Source of the DNA: Nocardia miyunensis NBRC 108239
GTDB lineage: Bacteria; Actinomycetota; Actinomycetes; Mycobacteriales; Mycobacteriaceae
NCBI RefSeq assembly: GCF_001613065.1
Contig: NZ_BDBQ01000057.1
Coordinates: forward strand, 35,381 to 99,380
Length of the DNA: 64,000 nucleotides
Direction: 5' to 3'
The position numbers and the translations under genes were made by a program. Under the pieces are notes generated by a model, which saw nothing but the letters and a program-made list of their open reading frames with translations, ran no database searches and was not told the origin of the DNA. Within the stretch, counting starts at the first letter, position 1. The number at the start of each line of letters is the position of its first letter. Shown piece by piece: positions 62,954-64,000 of the stretch.

Positions 62954-63206
62954 CGCCGAGATTCGCCCGGGTCCTCGTTGCTGTTGTCGCGCCGATACCC
63001 TGTTCTCGCGGACATGACCGGCGGGATACTCGCGCCATGTGAACGCCGATCTTCGATACGGCAGCGAATTTCCCGCGAATCGACACTTGGGCGGTGACTA
63101 TGAACTCGACCGACCGATGTCGCTCGGCGGCAACCGAGATGAGGCGAGTGTTCCCGGGCTGTGTGCGGCAGGGCGTCGATGGTGCGTCGTCCGGTGGGGA
63201 GGGCTG

Positions 63207-63554
63207 ATGTCTTCCGGTGCCGATCCCGGCGACCGGCTCGACTATCGATTCACCCTCGCCAACGAGCGCACCTTCCTGGCCTGGATCCGGACCTCGCTGG
63301 GCCTGCTGGCCGGCGGCGTGGCGGTGCACACTCTCGTGCAGCCGTTCCACCATTCCGGATTGCGGCGACTCATCGCGGTCAGCTGCATCGTGCTCGCCGT
63401 GATCGTGGCCGTCGGCGCCTACCGGCACTGGCGCAACGTCGAGGACGCGATGCGTCGCGGCGAACCGCTCACCGGCACGATCATGGTCTCGCTGTTGGCG
63501 GTGGGTATCGCGGTGGTGTCGATACTGGCGGCCCTCGCGGTGCTGTTCGAATGA
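63207..63554 (+). CDS. DUF202 (YidH-like) membrane protein 1
   Basis: A 115-residue protein with three membrane segments and the DUF202 signature FTLANERTFLAWIRTSLGLL. Function unknown. The ATG at 63207 follows GGGGAGG; a longer GTG-started frame upstream looks non-coding. Confidence 0.85.
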   Translation: MSSGADPGDRLDYRFTLANERTFLAWIRTSLGLLAGGVAVHTLVQPFHHSGLRRLIAVSCIVLAVIVAVGAYRHWRNVEDAMRRGEPLTGTIMVSLLAVGIAVVSILAALAVLFE

Positions 63555-63570
63555 TGTGGGCAACGGGCCG

Positions 63571-63882
63571 GTGACCGCCGACACCGGCATGGCCCGCGAG
63601 CGGACGGCGTTGTCGTGGCGCCGTACCGCGATCGCTTCGATGGCCACCGCCGCACTGTTCGTCAACCACGCGGTGGTCAGCGGTTGGCGGCATTCGGTCG
63701 CTGCCCCCCTGGCCGCCGCCGTCATGCTGGTCGTTCTCGCGGCCATGAGCTATCAGCGAAGTCGTGCTCTGCACCGCGGTGAACTCGGCCGCTCCCGCAT
63801 CGAAGTCGCTCTGACCGCGACGGTGGTAGTCCTGGTCTGCGCCGTCGCCCTGCTCATCAGCCTGGGAAATCCCCAACGCTAA
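63571..63882 (+). CDS. DUF202 membrane protein 2
   Basis: A 103-residue DUF202 protein (GMARERTALSWRRTAIASMA) with three membrane segments, 16 bases after its paralogue; the pair is conserved in actinomycetes. GTG starts at 63571 or 63556 are both possible. Confidence 0.8.
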   Translation: MTADTGMARERTALSWRRTAIASMATAALFVNHAVVSGWRHSVAAPLAAAVMLVVLAAMSYQRSRALHRGELGRSRIEVALTATVVVLVCAVALLISLGNPQR

Positions 63883-64000
63883 CTGGTCCGGCCGCGCAGC
63901 CGATCTCCCCAGGCTTCCTGCGGAAGCGCTCTATTCCACTGTCGCACAGGCAAAGTCGGCGATCCCGGCCAACTCTCGCCTACACCGCTTCCAGCCCGCT

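Noticed and set aside
1..64000. CRISPR arrays, rRNA genes, complete tRNA genes and insertion sequences with transposases
   Set aside because: None were seen on reading both strands; the tandem repeats present are coding or intergenic repeats without spacer structure.

Overview
The window is high-GC, densely coded DNA from a mycolic-acid actinomycete, most likely Nocardia or a close relative (Rhodococcus or Gordonia cannot be excluded). The clues are a KshB-type steroid hydroxylase reductase with KstR-type palindromes, a mycofactocin-type glycosyltransferase (MftF-like), EspC-like type VII secretion proteins, DUF3558-type lipoproteins, an F420/PPOX-family enzyme, an FprB-type fused ferredoxin reductase, and the actinobacterial str operon order rpsL-rpsG-fusA-tuf with GTG starts for fusA and tuf. 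All functional calls come from reading translated sequence; no database search was possible.

Layout. 1-3.2 kb: the 3' end of a VWA-domain gene, a zinc-ribbon/FHA protein and an amino-acid permease. 3.4-7.8 kb: a divergent amide/N-compound island (amidase and acetamidase/formamidase on minus; amidohydrolase and a DUF1097 membrane protein on plus). 8.2-12.6 kb: an EamA exporter, an orphan ParA-like ATPase with a plasmid-type partner, and an NlpC/P60 hydrolase carrying seven 39-bp tandem repeats. 12.6-18.8 kb: an M20 peptidase, a MerR regulator, a VOC protein, a SixA-like phosphatase, FprB and an acyl-ACP thioesterase. 19-25.5 kb: two back-to-back receptor Ser/Thr kinases and a lipoprotein, meeting head-on an EspC-like/lytic transglycosylase pair. 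25.6-30.8 kb: a quinone oxidoreductase, a winged-helix protein, a divergent Lrp/HPPD pair and two DUF3558-like lipoproteins.

31-35.6 kb: the str operon, closed by a strong terminator. 35.7-38.9 kb: a DUF433 antitoxin with a frameshifted DUF5615 toxin, a long disordered protein and an AbiEi-like protein. 39-46 kb: a TetR/SPW pair, a ferredoxin reductase and kshB, the last two each behind a KstR-like operator, plus a MurI-like racemase, a second TetR and the MftF-like glycosyltransferase. 46.3-49 kb: a MerR-epimerase operon and a secreted lipase. 49.6-54.3 kb: a small unknown protein, an NrtR-like Nudix regulator, a GT39-type mannosyltransferase and a membrane protein. 54.3-64 kb: a double TetR regulator, an SRPBCC protein, acetoacetyl-CoA synthetase, a MacB/FtsX-type ABC pair next to a two-component system, a PPOX protein and two DUF202 membrane proteins.

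The most distinctive observations are the frameshifted toxin, the orphan ParA module with two different palindromes in its promoter, the two KstR-like boxes, the kinase/lipoprotein versus EspC/transglycosylase arrangement, the mycofactocin-type glycosyltransferase with none of its partner genes nearby, and a dispersed repeat family found at three intergenic sites.
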